A DNA stretch of 64,000 nucleotides from Nitrospirota bacterium. GTDB taxonomy: Bacteria > Nitrospirota > Nitrospiria > Nitrospirales > Nitrospiraceae. A program made the translations under genes and the position numbers. Location of the stretch: NCBI GenBank assembly GCA_004296885.1, contig SCVN01000016.1, positions 1 through 64,000 of the forward strand, in the 5' to 3' direction. Of the stretch, positions 8,243 through 18,883 are shown one piece after another. The notes below the pieces were generated by a model that worked only from the letters and a program-made list of their open reading frames with translations, was not told where the DNA came from and ran no database searches. Position 1 is the first letter of the stretch; each line of letters begins with the position of its first letter.

Positions 8243-8722
8243 ATGGGTAAGATGTTGTTGTCGGTATTTTTCGGCCTCGTGGTCTTGGTGGCCGGGACGT
8301 CGGTCTCGTTCGCCCACCATTCAGGCGGCGTCGAAATCGGCGACCTGGACACGGGCTCCGTGGTCGGCCAGGCGTTCAAGGAATTGACGGTGGATCAGGA
8401 ACTCTTTGCCATCGAGCTCGGTGAAACCAAGGTCTGGTATCCGCCTGTGACGGTCATCGACTTCAAGGTGCGGCCCGGACGTCCGGTGGTCCTGAAGGTG
8501 ACGAACAAGTCCAGCGCGGAACACGGGTTCTTGCTGACGGCGGACGAGTCGTTCGGTGCTCCGACCGTGCTGAAGGCCCAGGTGGTTCTGAAACCGGGAG
8601 AAACCAAGTACATCGGTGTGCCGACCAGCGACCTCTTCTACGCGACTCAGGGCGTGACGCTGGTCTACAAGTGTCACCTGCATCCGGGGCATGTCGGCGG
8701 GAAGCTGTTGATGATTAAGTAG
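8243..8722 (+). CDS. Periplasmic cupredoxin (blue-copper-like protein)
   Basis: A 159-residue secreted protein with a signal peptide ending near FAHH (about residue 26). The C-terminal half is cupredoxin-like: a His in the SAEHGF segment and a C-terminal Cys-His-Leu-His-Pro-Gly-His cluster supply candidate copper ligands. A methionine follows in the Leu-Leu-Met-Ile ending. It probably carries electrons or copper in the periplasm; the partner is unknown. GGGAGG lies upstream of the ATG. The gene is monocistronic, bounded by a candidate promoter and a strong terminator. An alternative reading is a copper-storage or nitrosocyanin-like protein; the sequence does not decide. Confidence 0.85.
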   Translation: MGKMLLSVFFGLVVLVAGTSVSFAHHSGGVEIGDLDTGSVVGQAFKELTVDQELFAIELGETKVWYPPVTVIDFKVRPGRPVVLKVTNKSSAEHGFLLTADESFGAPTVLKAQVVLKPGETKYIGVPTSDLFYATQGVTLVYKCHLHPGHVGGKLLMIK

Positions 8723-8754
8723 CCTTTCCGGTATTTCCTGGTTCCAATACAGAT

Positions 8755-8797
8755 ACGCCCCGTCCGCCGTAACTGGCGGACGGGGCGTTCTCTTTTC
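8755..8797 (+). terminator. Rho-independent terminator after the cupredoxin gene
   Basis: A perfect 14-base stem (8755-8768 with 8775-8788) with a 6-base loop is followed by a T-rich tail (TTCTCTTTTC). It starts 32 bases after the cupredoxin stop. Confidence 0.9.
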
Positions 8798-8823
8798 AGG
8801 CCGACCGTGAGGACCTTGTCGGC

Positions 8824-9153
8824 TCAGGTTTGCTCGGGCTGACAGTCCCCCCCCTCAAGCGGGATGTTCTGTGCCGCGGCCAGTTTTCCCGACACGATCA
8901 GGAGCAAAAACCGATTTTCGGTCGGGGATGAACCGGATTGCCCTCTCACGATAGTGTGCAGGTCTATGACCAGTTCATTCTCCGTCTGCCACTGCGTACC
9001 GTTCACCACCCACAGGTGTCCAAGGGCGTCGGGGAATTGTTTGGCCATGAAGCTTTCGATCACGTTGGAAATGTCTCCGGACCCGGCGTGTAGGGGCGCC
9101 GTGATCCACAGACTTACTGCGAGGCAAATCAGGATTGTCCGTCGGAGTGGCAT
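8824..9153 (-). CDS. Small secreted protein of unknown function
   Basis: The 109-residue product starts at the ATG at 9153, chosen because GGAGG lies 6 bases upstream and the protein then opens with a signal peptide (MPLRRTILICLAVSLW, cleavage near Leu-His-Ala-Gly). An in-frame extension to 9234 has no ribosome site. The mature part is about 85 residues with a single Cys near the end and a short hydrophobic stretch (Phe-Leu-Leu-Leu-Ile-Val). No family is recognised. A run of eight cytosines (G8 on the coding strand) lies close to the 3' end. Confidence 0.65.
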   Translation of the reverse strand: MPLRRTILICLAVSLWITAPLHAGSGDISNVIESFMAKQFPDALGHLWVVNGTQWQTENELVIDLHTIVRGQSGSSPTENRFLLLIVSGKLAAAQNIPLEGGDCQPEQT

Positions 9154-9281
9154 GGCAGGACCTCCGTGCAAAGAGGTGAAGCGCAGCAGCCGGAGCCGGC
9201 CCTGAAATGTGTTGACAGGGAGGCAGACCAGCACCGCAGCTTAGCCGACGATGTTTATTATATCATGACGGGAAACGGGCG

Positions 9282-9316
9282 AAGAAAAACCCCCATCCCG
9301 GCTGGGATGGGGGTTT
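9282..9316 (-). terminator. Terminator of the ferredoxin gene
   Basis: On the minus strand a perfect 13-base stem (9304-9316 with 9287-9299) and a four-base loop are followed by TTTTTCTTC. It lies 36 bases past the ferredoxin stop. Confidence 0.9.
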
Positions 9317-9351
9317 GGCAAGACTGACGGTCTGGTTCGGGGTGGCTCTAC

Positions 9352-9699
9352 TTAGTTCCGCACGCCGCTCCACACTTTGGCCGGATCGATGGCCTTTTCC
9401 GGGTTCAGGGTCTTGGCTTTTCCAAGCAGGACTTCCGTGGTCTCGGGATAGGCCGGATCGGCGATGCAACAGTTATCCACCGGACACACGGCCGCGCACT
9501 GGGGCTCGTCGAAGTGACCGACGCATTCCGTGCACCGGTCGTGGGTGATCACATAGATGCTGTCCCCTTCCCCCTGGCCCTCGCCCACATGATATCCCTT
9601 ACCCTCTGCGTCGCCCCGGGTCTCGAAAATCGCCTCGTTGGGACATTCCGGCAGGCACGCGCCGCAGGAGATACATTCACTCGTAATTAAAAGAGCCAT
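9352..9699 (-). CDS. Dicluster 4Fe-4S ferredoxin
   Basis: The 115-residue soluble ferredoxin has one cluster motif near the N-terminus ([12 protein letters not shown], residues about 9-20) and a second, CTECxxHFDEPQCxxVCPVD, whose extended spacing between the second and third Cys resembles YfhL/FdxA-like bacterial ferredoxins. It should transfer low-potential electrons in the cytoplasm. The ATG at 9699 is preferred over an extension to 9771 because AAGGAGG lies 8 bases upstream. A promoter at 9770-9799 and a terminator at 9282-9316 indicate a single-gene unit. Confidence 0.93.
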   Translation of the reverse strand: MALLITSECISCGACLPECPNEAIFETRGDAEGKGYHVGEGQGEGDSIYVITHDRCTECVGHFDEPQCAAVCPVDNCCIADPAYPETTEVLLGKAKTLNPEKAIDPAKVWSGVRN

Positions 9700-9769
9700 G
9701 ACATCAGCCTCCTTCGAGTATTGACAACCACCTGCGACACTGACCATAGTGCGCATCGCAGGAGGGCAC

Positions 9770-9799
9770 ATTCTAGAACGCTACTTTCTTGCAAGTCAA
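9770..9799 (-). promoter_or_regulatory. Promoter of the ferredoxin gene
   Basis: On the minus strand TTGACT (9794-9799) and TAGAAT (9770-9775) are spaced by 18 bases. The predicted leader is about 64 bases. Confidence 0.65.
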
Positions 9800-9831
9800 C
9801 AAGGAAAACGGCGATCAGAAGGCCTATCTGA

Positions 9832-9861
9832 TTGATCTGTATGGGCCATTGGGCCTAGATT
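9832..9861 (+). promoter_or_regulatory. Candidate promoter of the DUF192 gene
   Basis: TTGATC (9832-9837) and TAGATT (9856-9861) are 18 bases apart, about 40 bases before the ATG at 9901. The match is moderate. Confidence 0.4.
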
Positions 9862-9900
9862 GGCGCCGCTCAAACAAGAGCGGAGAAGAATAAGAGAATC

Positions 9901-10404
9901 ATGTCGGAATCGTCGGCTCCGCCGTCGCAGGCTCCCAAGCGAACCCGCGTTGTGATCCTGATCGTGTTGGCCTTGGGTTTGGTCACGGCCAGTTGGTTTT
10001 TAACCGATCAGCAGAACGAATCGCACACGATTCTGGTGACGTTCCCCAACGGGAAAATCCTTGAAACAGAAGTGGCCGATACGCCTGAAAAACTTCTCTT
10101 CGGGCTTGCGTTCAGGGAAGGATTGCCGCCGGACCAGGGGATGCTGTATATCTTCGAAACCTCTGATCGCCATCGCGTCAAGACCAAGGGGCTCCGGTTT
10201 CCGGTGGACATGATTTGGGCGGACGAGAGCCGGCATGTGGTGCAAGTCATTGCCGGCGCGCCACCCTGTTCGCAAGATCCCTGTCCATACTTCGGTCCGC
10301 CACCCGAGAAGGTCCGGTACTTGATTCAAGCGCCGGCCGGCTTCGCGAAGGAGAACCAAGTGGCGCCGGGAGGCGAGATGAAGTTCACGCTTCGGCTTCC
10401 GTGA
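9901..10404 (+). CDS. DUF192 family exported or membrane-anchored protein
   Basis: The 167-residue protein has a basic N-terminus, one hydrophobic segment (about residues 20-38) acting as anchor or signal, and a DUF192 domain: TPEKLLFGLAFRE, a G-M-L-Y-I-F core and a V-D-M-I-W-A-D motif. DUF192 proteins are usually periplasmic and of unknown biochemical role. A Cys pair (Pro-Pro-Cys-Ser-Gln-Asp-Pro-Cys) in the distal loop could form a disulfide. It leads a run with the Rieske and chagasin-like genes, 61 bases from the former. Confidence 0.85.
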   Translation: MSESSAPPSQAPKRTRVVILIVLALGLVTASWFLTDQQNESHTILVTFPNGKILETEVADTPEKLLFGLAFREGLPPDQGMLYIFETSDRHRVKTKGLRFPVDMIWADESRHVVQVIAGAPPCSQDPCPYFGPPPEKVRYLIQAPAGFAKENQVAPGGEMKFTLRLP

Positions 10405-10465
10405 CTAGGCGGTTGTAGCGGCCATGCGGACGAGGTAAAGTTCGGAGAGAGATGGAAAGCTCGGG

Positions 10466-10804
10466 ATGAAACAGAGGTCCATGGAAGGGTTTCAGTTGGT
10501 TGCGCGCGCGGAGGAGATTCCCGTAGGCGGCTCCAAGGTTGTCGAAGTCAATGCGCGGGAGATCGCCGTGTTCAACGTCAACGGCACGTTTCACGCCATT
10601 TATAATATCTGCCCGCATCAGGGCGGTCCGTTGGGCGAAGGAAGACTCAAAGGACACGTCGTGTCTTGCCCATGGCACGACCTGGCGTTCGACGTGCGGA
10701 GCGGCCTCGCGACGGACGGCGGAGGCAATTGCGTGGGCAGCTACCAGGTGCGGGTGAACGACGGCGAGGTTTTTGTCGGACCTCGCCGAAAAGTCCAGGA
10801 TTGA
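10466..10804 (+). CDS. Rieske-type [2Fe-2S] ferredoxin
   Basis: The 112-residue soluble protein has both Rieske motifs, CPHQGG (about residues 48-53) and CPWHDL (about 69-74), giving the Cys-x-His and Cys-x-x-His ligands. It resembles the small ferredoxins that feed ring-hydroxylating oxygenases or nitrite reductase small subunits, but no oxygenase gene is adjacent. It has no signal peptide, so it probably acts in the cytoplasm. A GAGAGAGATGGAAAG region precedes the ATG; an internal ATG at 10481 is a possible alternative start. Confidence 0.92.
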   Translation: MKQRSMEGFQLVARAEEIPVGGSKVVEVNAREIAVFNVNGTFHAIYNICPHQGGPLGEGRLKGHVVSCPWHDLAFDVRSGLATDGGGNCVGSYQVRVNDGEVFVGPRRKVQD

Positions 10805-10820
10805 TGGCCAGGTTACGATA

Positions 10821-11171
10821 ATGGTGAGTCACGATGGCACAGCAGGTGAGACGGACCGGGACACCAAGCACCTTTCGGTCCTGGTTGGGCAGCCGTTTGC
10901 GCTGCACTTGTGGGAAGACCGTACGCGCGGCGAGTTGTGGGTGCCCACTTACGATGCCGACGCGGTGGCGTTGATCAGCGACGATTTTTTGCGGACTGCA
11001 AGCAACAATGCGGTGGATACCGGCACACGGACGTTCGAATTCCGCGCGCTGGCGCCCGGCGAATACCGGCTGCTGTTCGAAAAGCGCATGGGCTGGAAAT
11101 TTACGGCCGAGGATCGCCGGGTCTACCTGGTATCCGCCCGGGACGGCGCCGCTCAGTCGACAAGCCGATAG
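10821..11171 (+). CDS. Chagasin-like (I42-type) protein, divergent
   Basis: The 116-residue product shows the layout of chagasin/I42 cysteine-protease inhibitors: VGQPFALHLWEDxTxGELW in place of the family's NPTTG-Y-W loop, a central G-x-x-T-F-x-F-x-A-L-x-P-G-x-Y segment and a distal FEKRMGWKF in place of the R-R-P-W loop. The inhibitor loops are altered, so inhibition of proteases is not assured. The ATG at 10821 follows the Rieske stop; an upstream in-frame start would overlap that gene by 32 bases. No export signal is seen, which is unusual for the family. Confidence 0.6.
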   Translation: MVSHDGTAGETDRDTKHLSVLVGQPFALHLWEDRTRGELWVPTYDADAVALISDDFLRTASNNAVDTGTRTFEFRALAPGEYRLLFEKRMGWKFTAEDRRVYLVSARDGAAQSTSR

Positions 11172-11182
11172 GAGTGGTAGGG

Positions 11183-12022
11183 ATGCCGGCAATCGGGTTC
11201 GTCAATGGAACGTTCATGCCGCTGGAGCAGGCGACGGTCTCCGTGGAGGATCGCGGATATCAGTTCGGTGACGGGGTCTACGAGGTGATCCGTACGTACC
11301 GTGGCGCGCCGTTTCAGACCGACGCGCACCTGTCCAGATTGGCGCGGAGCGCACAGGCCATCGGACTACCCATGCCCTACTCGAATCGTGAGTGGAATGA
11401 ACTGGTTACGGAAGGGCTCAAGCGGGCCGGCTTTGCCGAGAGCAAGGTCTACATCCAGCTTACGCGCGGCGTGGCTCCGAGAGACCATGCCTTTCCCCCC
11501 GAGAGTCGACCGACGGTGGTGATGACTATCCGGGAGTTGCGGCCTCTGGCCCAGGCCATCTGTGATGCCGGGGTTGAGGCGATCACGTTCGACGATATCC
11601 GGTGGGGACGGTGCGACATCAAGAGCGTGAATCTGCTGGCCAATGTCTTGGCCCGGCAACGGGCCAAGGAGGCCGGGGTCTTCGAAGCGATCTTCGTCCG
11701 GGATGGGGTGGTGACCGAAGGGTCGGTCAGCAACGTGTTTGTGGTTCGTCATGGGACCTTGGCCACGGCTCCGGAAGGGCCGTGCATCCTGTCGGGTGTG
11801 ACGCGGGCCCTGGTGTTGGCCTTGGCCCGTAAGGAAAAGCTGTCGGTTGAAGAGCGGCCGGTGTCGCTGGACGAGTTGCGTCACGCCGACGAAGTGTTCC
11901 TTTGCGGCACCACGGTGGAAGTACTGCCGGTGGTGCGAATCGATGGCCAGGTCGTCGGCACGGGGAAGCCCGGGCCGCTCACCGGCCGACTAAGCGAGCG
12001 GTTCAAACAGGCCGTTACTTAG
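11183..12022 (+). CDS. dat: D-amino-acid (D-alanine) transaminase
   Basis: A 279-residue fold-type IV PLP enzyme. It matches D-alanine aminotransferase closely in DRGYQFGDGVYEV near residue 25, the DIRW.RCDIKS.NLL segment containing the PLP lysine, TEGS.SNVF, and the LSG.TR turn. It interconverts D-alanine and 2-oxoglutarate with D-glutamate and pyruvate, for peptidoglycan precursors. The ATG at 11183 is preceded by GGAGTGG and begins at the conserved Ile-Gly-Phe-Val-Asn-Gly. Branched-chain aminotransferase or aminodeoxychorismate lyase is less likely given the DAAT-specific motifs. Confidence 0.88.
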   Translation: MPAIGFVNGTFMPLEQATVSVEDRGYQFGDGVYEVIRTYRGAPFQTDAHLSRLARSAQAIGLPMPYSNREWNELVTEGLKRAGFAESKVYIQLTRGVAPRDHAFPPESRPTVVMTIRELRPLAQAICDAGVEAITFDDIRWGRCDIKSVNLLANVLARQRAKEAGVFEAIFVRDGVVTEGSVSNVFVVRHGTLATAPEGPCILSGVTRALVLALARKEKLSVEERPVSLDELRHADEVFLCGTTVEVLPVVRIDGQVVGTGKPGPLTGRLSERFKQAVT

Positions 12023-12147
12023 CCAGCGAACGGTCCTCGTTACCAGCCATTCAACCAGGTCCGCGAGCAGCGAGCGGGGGACCGACCGGGAATCTCGCCA
12101 TCTCTCTTGCGCGGCTGTGTGCAAAAGTGGTAACGTACGGCGATTGG

Positions 12148-12171
12148 AAGTGGGCTCTGGCCCACTTTTTT
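12148..12171 (+). terminator. Intrinsic terminator/attenuator ahead of rimP
   Basis: An 8-base stem AAGTGGGC/GCCCACTT with loop TCTG is followed by TTTTTT, 68 bases before rimP and 126 bases after dat. It may end the dat transcript or attenuate the rimP operon; similar hairpins are often found ahead of rimP. Confidence 0.8.
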
Positions 12172-12238
12172 GTTTGGATCGATCCCCGAGGGAGCCGCCT
12201 TGTCGTGCGACCTCCTCTGACCGACATAAGCGGGCAGC

Positions 12239-12754
12239 ATGGAACCGGGTGAATTCCGGGACGATTTGGATCGGATTCGGGCTGTCGCCGCGCCGATCGT
12301 TCGCGCCCTGGCGCTTGAACTCGTGGATGTGGAATGCGCCGGCCAGGGGCAAGGCATGGTTCTGCGGGTTTTTATCGACAAGCCCGGCGGCGTGACCGTG
12401 CATGATTGCGAGCAGGTTCATCTCTCGCTCGGGCACGCGCTAGATGTTGAAGACCTGGTGGCGCATGCCTATACGTTGGAAGTCTCATCGCCGGGTCTGG
12501 ACCGTCCGCTGAAGCGGCGCGAGGATTACGCCCGGGTGTTGGGGAAACAGGTCAACCTGAAGCTCAGGCAGCCTCGGGAGGGACAGTGGCGCTTGGTCGG
12601 CCGACTCCTTGCCGTCGATGAGCAGGGGCTGACCTTGGTCGTGCCGGCCGCAAAGCCGCCTGGCCATCGCCGTCGGGCGAGCCCCTCACCGGCGTTGCAG
12701 ACGCAGCTGGAATGGGAGTCCATTGCGGCAGGTCGGCTGGAAGTCGAATGGTAG
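12239..12754 (+). CDS. rimP: Ribosome maturation factor RimP
   Basis: The 171-residue RimP is needed for 30S subunit maturation. Family features are the N-terminal domain with ELVDVEC and LRVFIDKPGGVTVHDCE, the VSSPGLDRPL motif at about residues 83-92, and a C-terminal SH3-like domain with a Pro/Arg-rich insertion (about 138-152). It is the first gene of the rimP-nusA-infB transcription/translation operon, directly upstream of nusA, as in most bacteria. Confidence 0.95.
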   Translation: MEPGEFRDDLDRIRAVAAPIVRALALELVDVECAGQGQGMVLRVFIDKPGGVTVHDCEQVHLSLGHALDVEDLVAHAYTLEVSSPGLDRPLKRREDYARVLGKQVNLKLRQPREGQWRLVGRLLAVDEQGLTLVVPAAKPPGHRRRASPSPALQTQLEWESIAAGRLEVEW

Positions 12755-12809
12755 GAGCCGCAGTGCATACGGAGAAGGGGACGAGGAGTCACCAGGACGG
12801 GGAATTTGT

Positions 12810-13979
12810 ATGAACTATCGAGACGTGATCGCACAGATCGATCAGATGGGGCGGGAAAAGGGCATCGACAAAGCTAAGGTCATCGGTGCCGTTGAGGCGG
12901 CGCTCCAGACGGCGGCCAAGAAACGCTTCGGACAGAGCGAGAATATTCAAGTTCAAATTGATCCGAAGACGGGCGAAATCGCCGTCGTTTCGCTCAAGAC
13001 CATCGTCGAAACCGTCACCAATCCCAAGACCGAGGTCTCGCTCCTGGAGGCTCGCAAAGTGGACAGCGGCGCCGAAGTCGGGGACGAAATCGGCGATACG
13101 ATCGGCATCGAGGAACTGGGCCGGATCGCCGCCCAGACGGCCAAGCAGGTGATTTGTCAGAAGGTCCGCGAAGCCGAATGGGAAGCGGTACAGCGCGAGT
13201 ATGCTACGCGCCAGGGTGACCTGATCAACGGGATCATTCTCGGCCAAGAGCGGCGTAACTACCTGGTGGACCTCGGCAAAACCGAAGCCATTTTGCCGAT
13301 CCAGGAGCAAATCCCGCGCGAGTCCTACCGACGCGGGGATCGGGTCAAGGCCTACTTGCTGGAAGTCCGGAGGACGCCCAAGGATGTGCAGGTGATCCTG
13401 TCTCGAACCCATCCCCAATTCGTGTCGAAGCTGTTCGAATTGGAGGTCCCGGAAGTGAGCGAGAAGATCGTCGAGATCAAGGGGATCGTGCGGGAACCTG
13501 GGGACCGGACCAAGATTGCGGTGTCGTCGCGGGATAAGGCCGTCGATCCGGTCGGGGCCTGCGTGGGTATCAAGGGGTCCCGCGTGCAGGCGGTTGTGCG
13601 GGAACTCCGCGGAGAAAAGATCGACATCATCGCCTGGACCTCCGATCCCCGCGTGTTCATCGCCGAGGCGCTGAATCCGGCCAGCATCGAGAAGGTGGGG
13701 ATCGACGAGGAAAAGAAGTCGGCGCTCGTCGTCGTGGCCGACTCCCAGTTGTCGTTGGCCATCGGCAAGAACGGTCAGAACGTGCGTCTGGCCGCCAAGT
13801 TGACCGGGTGGAAGATCGATATCATCAGCGCCACGGAATACGAAAAGGAAAAAGTCGAGCGGGACAAGGAAATCAAGGCGGCTCTGGCTGAAGAAGCCGA
13901 GGCGCAGCGTGAGCAGGATGAAGCGGCGAAGGCACAACGGGAAGCGTCCGACGAGTCGGCCCAGCCGACAGCCAACTGA
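12810..13979 (+). CDS. nusA: Transcription termination/antitermination factor NusA
   Basis: The 389-residue NusA has the N-terminal RNA-polymerase-binding domain (1-125), an S1 domain (about 130-200) and two KH domains, the second with [20 protein letters not shown]. It ends in a Glu/Ala/Gln-rich tail without the acidic repeats of E. coli NusA, as is usual outside gammaproteobacteria. The ATG at 12810 is chosen because the protein then begins [11 protein letters not shown] like its homologues; an in-frame extension overlaps rimP. Confidence 0.97.
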   Translation: MNYRDVIAQIDQMGREKGIDKAKVIGAVEAALQTAAKKRFGQSENIQVQIDPKTGEIAVVSLKTIVETVTNPKTEVSLLEARKVDSGAEVGDEIGDTIGIEELGRIAAQTAKQVICQKVREAEWEAVQREYATRQGDLINGIILGQERRNYLVDLGKTEAILPIQEQIPRESYRRGDRVKAYLLEVRRTPKDVQVILSRTHPQFVSKLFELEVPEVSEKIVEIKGIVREPGDRTKIAVSSRDKAVDPVGACVGIKGSRVQAVVRELRGEKIDIIAWTSDPRVFIAEALNPASIEKVGIDEEKKSALVVVADSQLSLAIGKNGQNVRLAAKLTGWKIDIISATEYEKEKVERDKEIKAALAEEAEAQREQDEAAKAQREASDESAQPTAN

Positions 13980-13997
13980 GGTGTGACAGGATTGCTT

Positions 13998-16646
<2,649 letters not shown>

Positions 16647-16698
16647 GCCGGCCCCCTCGTCCGGCGCTTGCCGCCTCTCTCACCGCTGCGTCGTCGAT

Positions 16699-16980
16699 AT
16701 GATCGTCGGGCTGTGCACGGTTGAGCTGTACATCCCTGACGCCCACTCCCTGAAGGCGAAGCGGCAGGTGCTCCTGAGCCTCAAGGATCGCCTGCGCGAC
16801 AAATTCAACGTGTCGGTTGCGGAAGTGGACGAACAGGATTTGTGGCAAAAGGCGGTGCTCGGTATCGTCTGCGTGGCCAACGAGGGAAAGCACGTGAATC
16901 AGGTACTGGACCAAGCGGTCAATGTGATCCGGTCGGTCCCGCTGGTGGAACTGGTGCAAGTCCGCATCGAGCTGCTCTGA
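16699..16980 (+). CDS. ylxP: YlxP/DUF503 family protein
   Basis: The 93-residue protein begins MIVGLCTVELYIPDAHSLKAKRQVL, the signature of DUF503 (YlxP), and sits in its usual place between infB and rbfA. A role with 30S maturation factors is suspected from genome context only; no activity is established here. The rbfA start follows after 1 base, so the two are coupled. Confidence 0.93.
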   Translation: MIVGLCTVELYIPDAHSLKAKRQVLLSLKDRLRDKFNVSVAEVDEQDLWQKAVLGIVCVANEGKHVNQVLDQAVNVIRSVPLVELVQVRIELL

Positions 16981-16981
16981 G

Positions 16982-17350
16982 ATGGCCAAAACGGCATACA
17001 AGCGGGCCAACCGCGTAGCCGACCAGATTCGGATGGAAGTGGCCGAGATCATCATGCGGAAGACCAAGGATCCCCGCGTGGCCTCGGTGACGGTGACGGA
17101 TGTGAAGCTGACCGATGATCTCCGGTTGGCGCGGGTGTTCGTGACGACAGGGGCCGATGGCCAACATGAGGCCGAGGCGTTGGCTGGCCTGGCCAAGGCG
17201 GGCGGGTTTATTCGCGCCGAACTCGGACGGCGGCTGCACTTGCGGTACACGCCGGAATTGATTTTCCAGAAGGACGTGAGCGGCCCCAGGGGAGACCGGA
17301 TTCTGGCCCTCTTGGAACAAGTCGAGGTCAAGGATACACCTCAGGACTGA
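16982..17350 (+). CDS. rbfA: Ribosome-binding factor A
   Basis: The 122-residue KH-like factor acts late in 30S assembly at the 16S 5' helix. It starts Lys-Arg-Ala-Asn-Arg-Val-Ala-Asp-Gln and carries the DPRVASVTVTDVKLT segment and a conserved RAELGRRLHLRYTPEL motif. It follows ylxP with 1 base between and precedes truB by 10. Confidence 0.95.
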   Translation: MAKTAYKRANRVADQIRMEVAEIIMRKTKDPRVASVTVTDVKLTDDLRLARVFVTTGADGQHEAEALAGLAKAGGFIRAELGRRLHLRYTPELIFQKDVSGPRGDRILALLEQVEVKDTPQD

Positions 17351-17360
17351 AGGCCCTTCG

Positions 17361-18392
17361 TTGTGTGCGGTTCTTGTGAGGGATGCCGTGGTCGGTGCGC
17401 GAGTAGAGCGTTTGGTCGAGCAGTCCGTCGCAAGGCCCAGGGCCGTCGCCAAGTCTGTTGATGGGGTGTTGGTGGTCAACAAAGCGCCGGGTTGGACGTC
17501 CCATGACGTGGTGGCGAAGCTGCGGGGACTGTTTCGGGGGCGGAAAGTCGGGCATGCCGGCACGCTTGATCCTGCGGCGACCGGGGTGCTGCCGATCCTG
17601 CTGGGCAAGGGGACGCGCATCGCCGAGTACCTGATGGACTGGGACAAAGAATACCGGGCGGTGTTGCGTTTGGGCGAAACCACGGATACACAGGATGCCA
17701 CCGGGACGATCTTGGAAGCACGCTCAACGGCGGGGTTGACGGAGGAGGCGATCCGGTCGACGATCGGGCGCTTTCAAGGACGGGTGGCGCAGGTGCCGCC
17801 GATGTACTCGGCGGTCAAGGTCGGGGGGGTGCCGCTGTACAAGGCGGCTCGAGCCGGACGGACGGTGGAACGGGAGTCCCGGGAAGTCACGGTGCACGGG
17901 ATCGAGGTGCAGGGTATTGCCGGGCGGGATGTCTCGCTCTCGGTCCGCTGCTCCAAGGGGACCTACATCCGGACGCTCTGCGCGGATATCGGGGAGGCGC
18001 TGGGCGTTGGCGGGCACCTCTTGACGCTGGAGCGACGGCGCGTGGGCCCGCTGACAATTGAGCGCGCGCTGACCGTGGAAGAGGTCGAAGCTCGGTTCCC
18101 GTTCGGACATCTGGAAGACGAGGTGATTTCGCTGGACGCCGCGCTGGCCGCTGTGCCCGCCGTCATTGTAGACGAGGCCACCGCGTTGCGGACCCTGCAT
18201 GGGGTCCCGGTGCCTTGGCGGGCGGCCCAGTGGGCGGACAATGTCGGAGTGGCGAATGGACGTGGCGGCCAGACGGTGCGCGTGAAGGACCGAGTGGGCC
18301 GCCTGTTGGCGCTGGGCCGGGTGCCGCAGGAAGCAGGGGCCGAGATCGCGATTCTCAAGGTGTTGGCGGAGGTGAATCCGCAGCCGGCATAG
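17361..18392 (+). CDS. truB: tRNA pseudouridine(55) synthase
   Basis: Forms pseudouridine 55 in the T loop of tRNAs. The catalytic Asp is in GHAGTLDPAATGVL (about residue 70 counting from 17361). The Y-R-A segment (KEYRAVL), Y-S-A-V-K and a C-terminal PUA-like region are present. The start is uncertain: the open frame begins with TTG at 17361, but GTG at 17388 has a GAGGG 6 bases upstream and would lose only 9 residues. Both leave about 25 extra N-terminal residues compared with short family members. Confidence 0.94.
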   Translation: MCAVLVRDAVVGARVERLVEQSVARPRAVAKSVDGVLVVNKAPGWTSHDVVAKLRGLFRGRKVGHAGTLDPAATGVLPILLGKGTRIAEYLMDWDKEYRAVLRLGETTDTQDATGTILEARSTAGLTEEAIRSTIGRFQGRVAQVPPMYSAVKVGGVPLYKAARAGRTVERESREVTVHGIEVQGIAGRDVSLSVRCSKGTYIRTLCADIGEALGVGGHLLTLERRRVGPLTIERALTVEEVEARFPFGHLEDEVISLDAALAAVPAVIVDEATALRTLHGVPVPWRAAQWADNVGVANGRGGQTVRVKDRVGRLLALGRVPQEAGAEIAILKVLAEVNPQPA

Positions 18393-18470
18393 CGGTGTGT
18401 GTATCAGAGGGTGGGGCAGTAAAAGGGACAAGGGCTCGCACGGAAAGACGTATTGATCGGAGGGAAGGAC

Positions 18471-18740
18471 ATGGCGTTGACCAAGGAAGCGAAGACCGAG
18501 GTGATTCAGGGGTACAGGCGGCACGGGACCGATACGGGTTCTCCGGAAGTCCAGATCGCCGTGCTTACCAACCGGATTACCTACCTAACGGAGCATTTCA
18601 AACTGCATAAGAAGGATCACCATTCGCGGAGGGGACTCTTGGAGTTGGTCGGCCGCCGCCGCCGCCTGCTGGATTACCTGCGCGGAGTGGATGACGGACG
18701 GTACCGGGCTGTCCTCGAGAGACTGGGCATCCGGAAGTAA
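18471..18740 (+). CDS. rpsO: 30S ribosomal protein S15
   Basis: The 89-residue protein has the S15 pattern: MALTKEAK start, [20 protein letters not shown]...[12 protein letters not shown] and a [10 protein letters not shown] end. It binds 16S rRNA in the platform. The ATG at 18471 is chosen for GGAGGGAAGG just upstream and exact family length; an in-frame ATG at 18453 would add six residues. Confidence 0.98.
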   Translation: MALTKEAKTEVIQGYRRHGTDTGSPEVQIAVLTNRITYLTEHFKLHKKDHHSRRGLLELVGRRRRLLDYLRGVDDGRYRAVLERLGIRK

Positions 18741-18748
18741 CACCAGAT

Positions 18749-18783
18749 CCCCGGCGCCTATCCTAGTTAGGGGGGCGCCGGGG
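18749..18783 (+). promoter_or_regulatory. GC-rich stem-loop between rpsO and pnp
   Basis: A perfect 10-base stem (CCCCGGCGCC with GGCGCCGGGG, 18749-18758/18774-18783) encloses a 15-base loop, 8 bases after the rpsO stop. No T tract follows, so it is unlikely to be a simple terminator. In E. coli a pnp leader stem cleaved by RNase III mediates autoregulation; an analogous role here is inference. Confidence 0.6.
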
Positions 18784-18883
18784 CACTGTCGCCACAGGTG
18801 AACACGGACATGGGCTGTGCCCGTCGGCGCACAACCTATCTCTGTGGGCATCTGTGGGGCAGGAACGGAAGGAGACTGTAACC

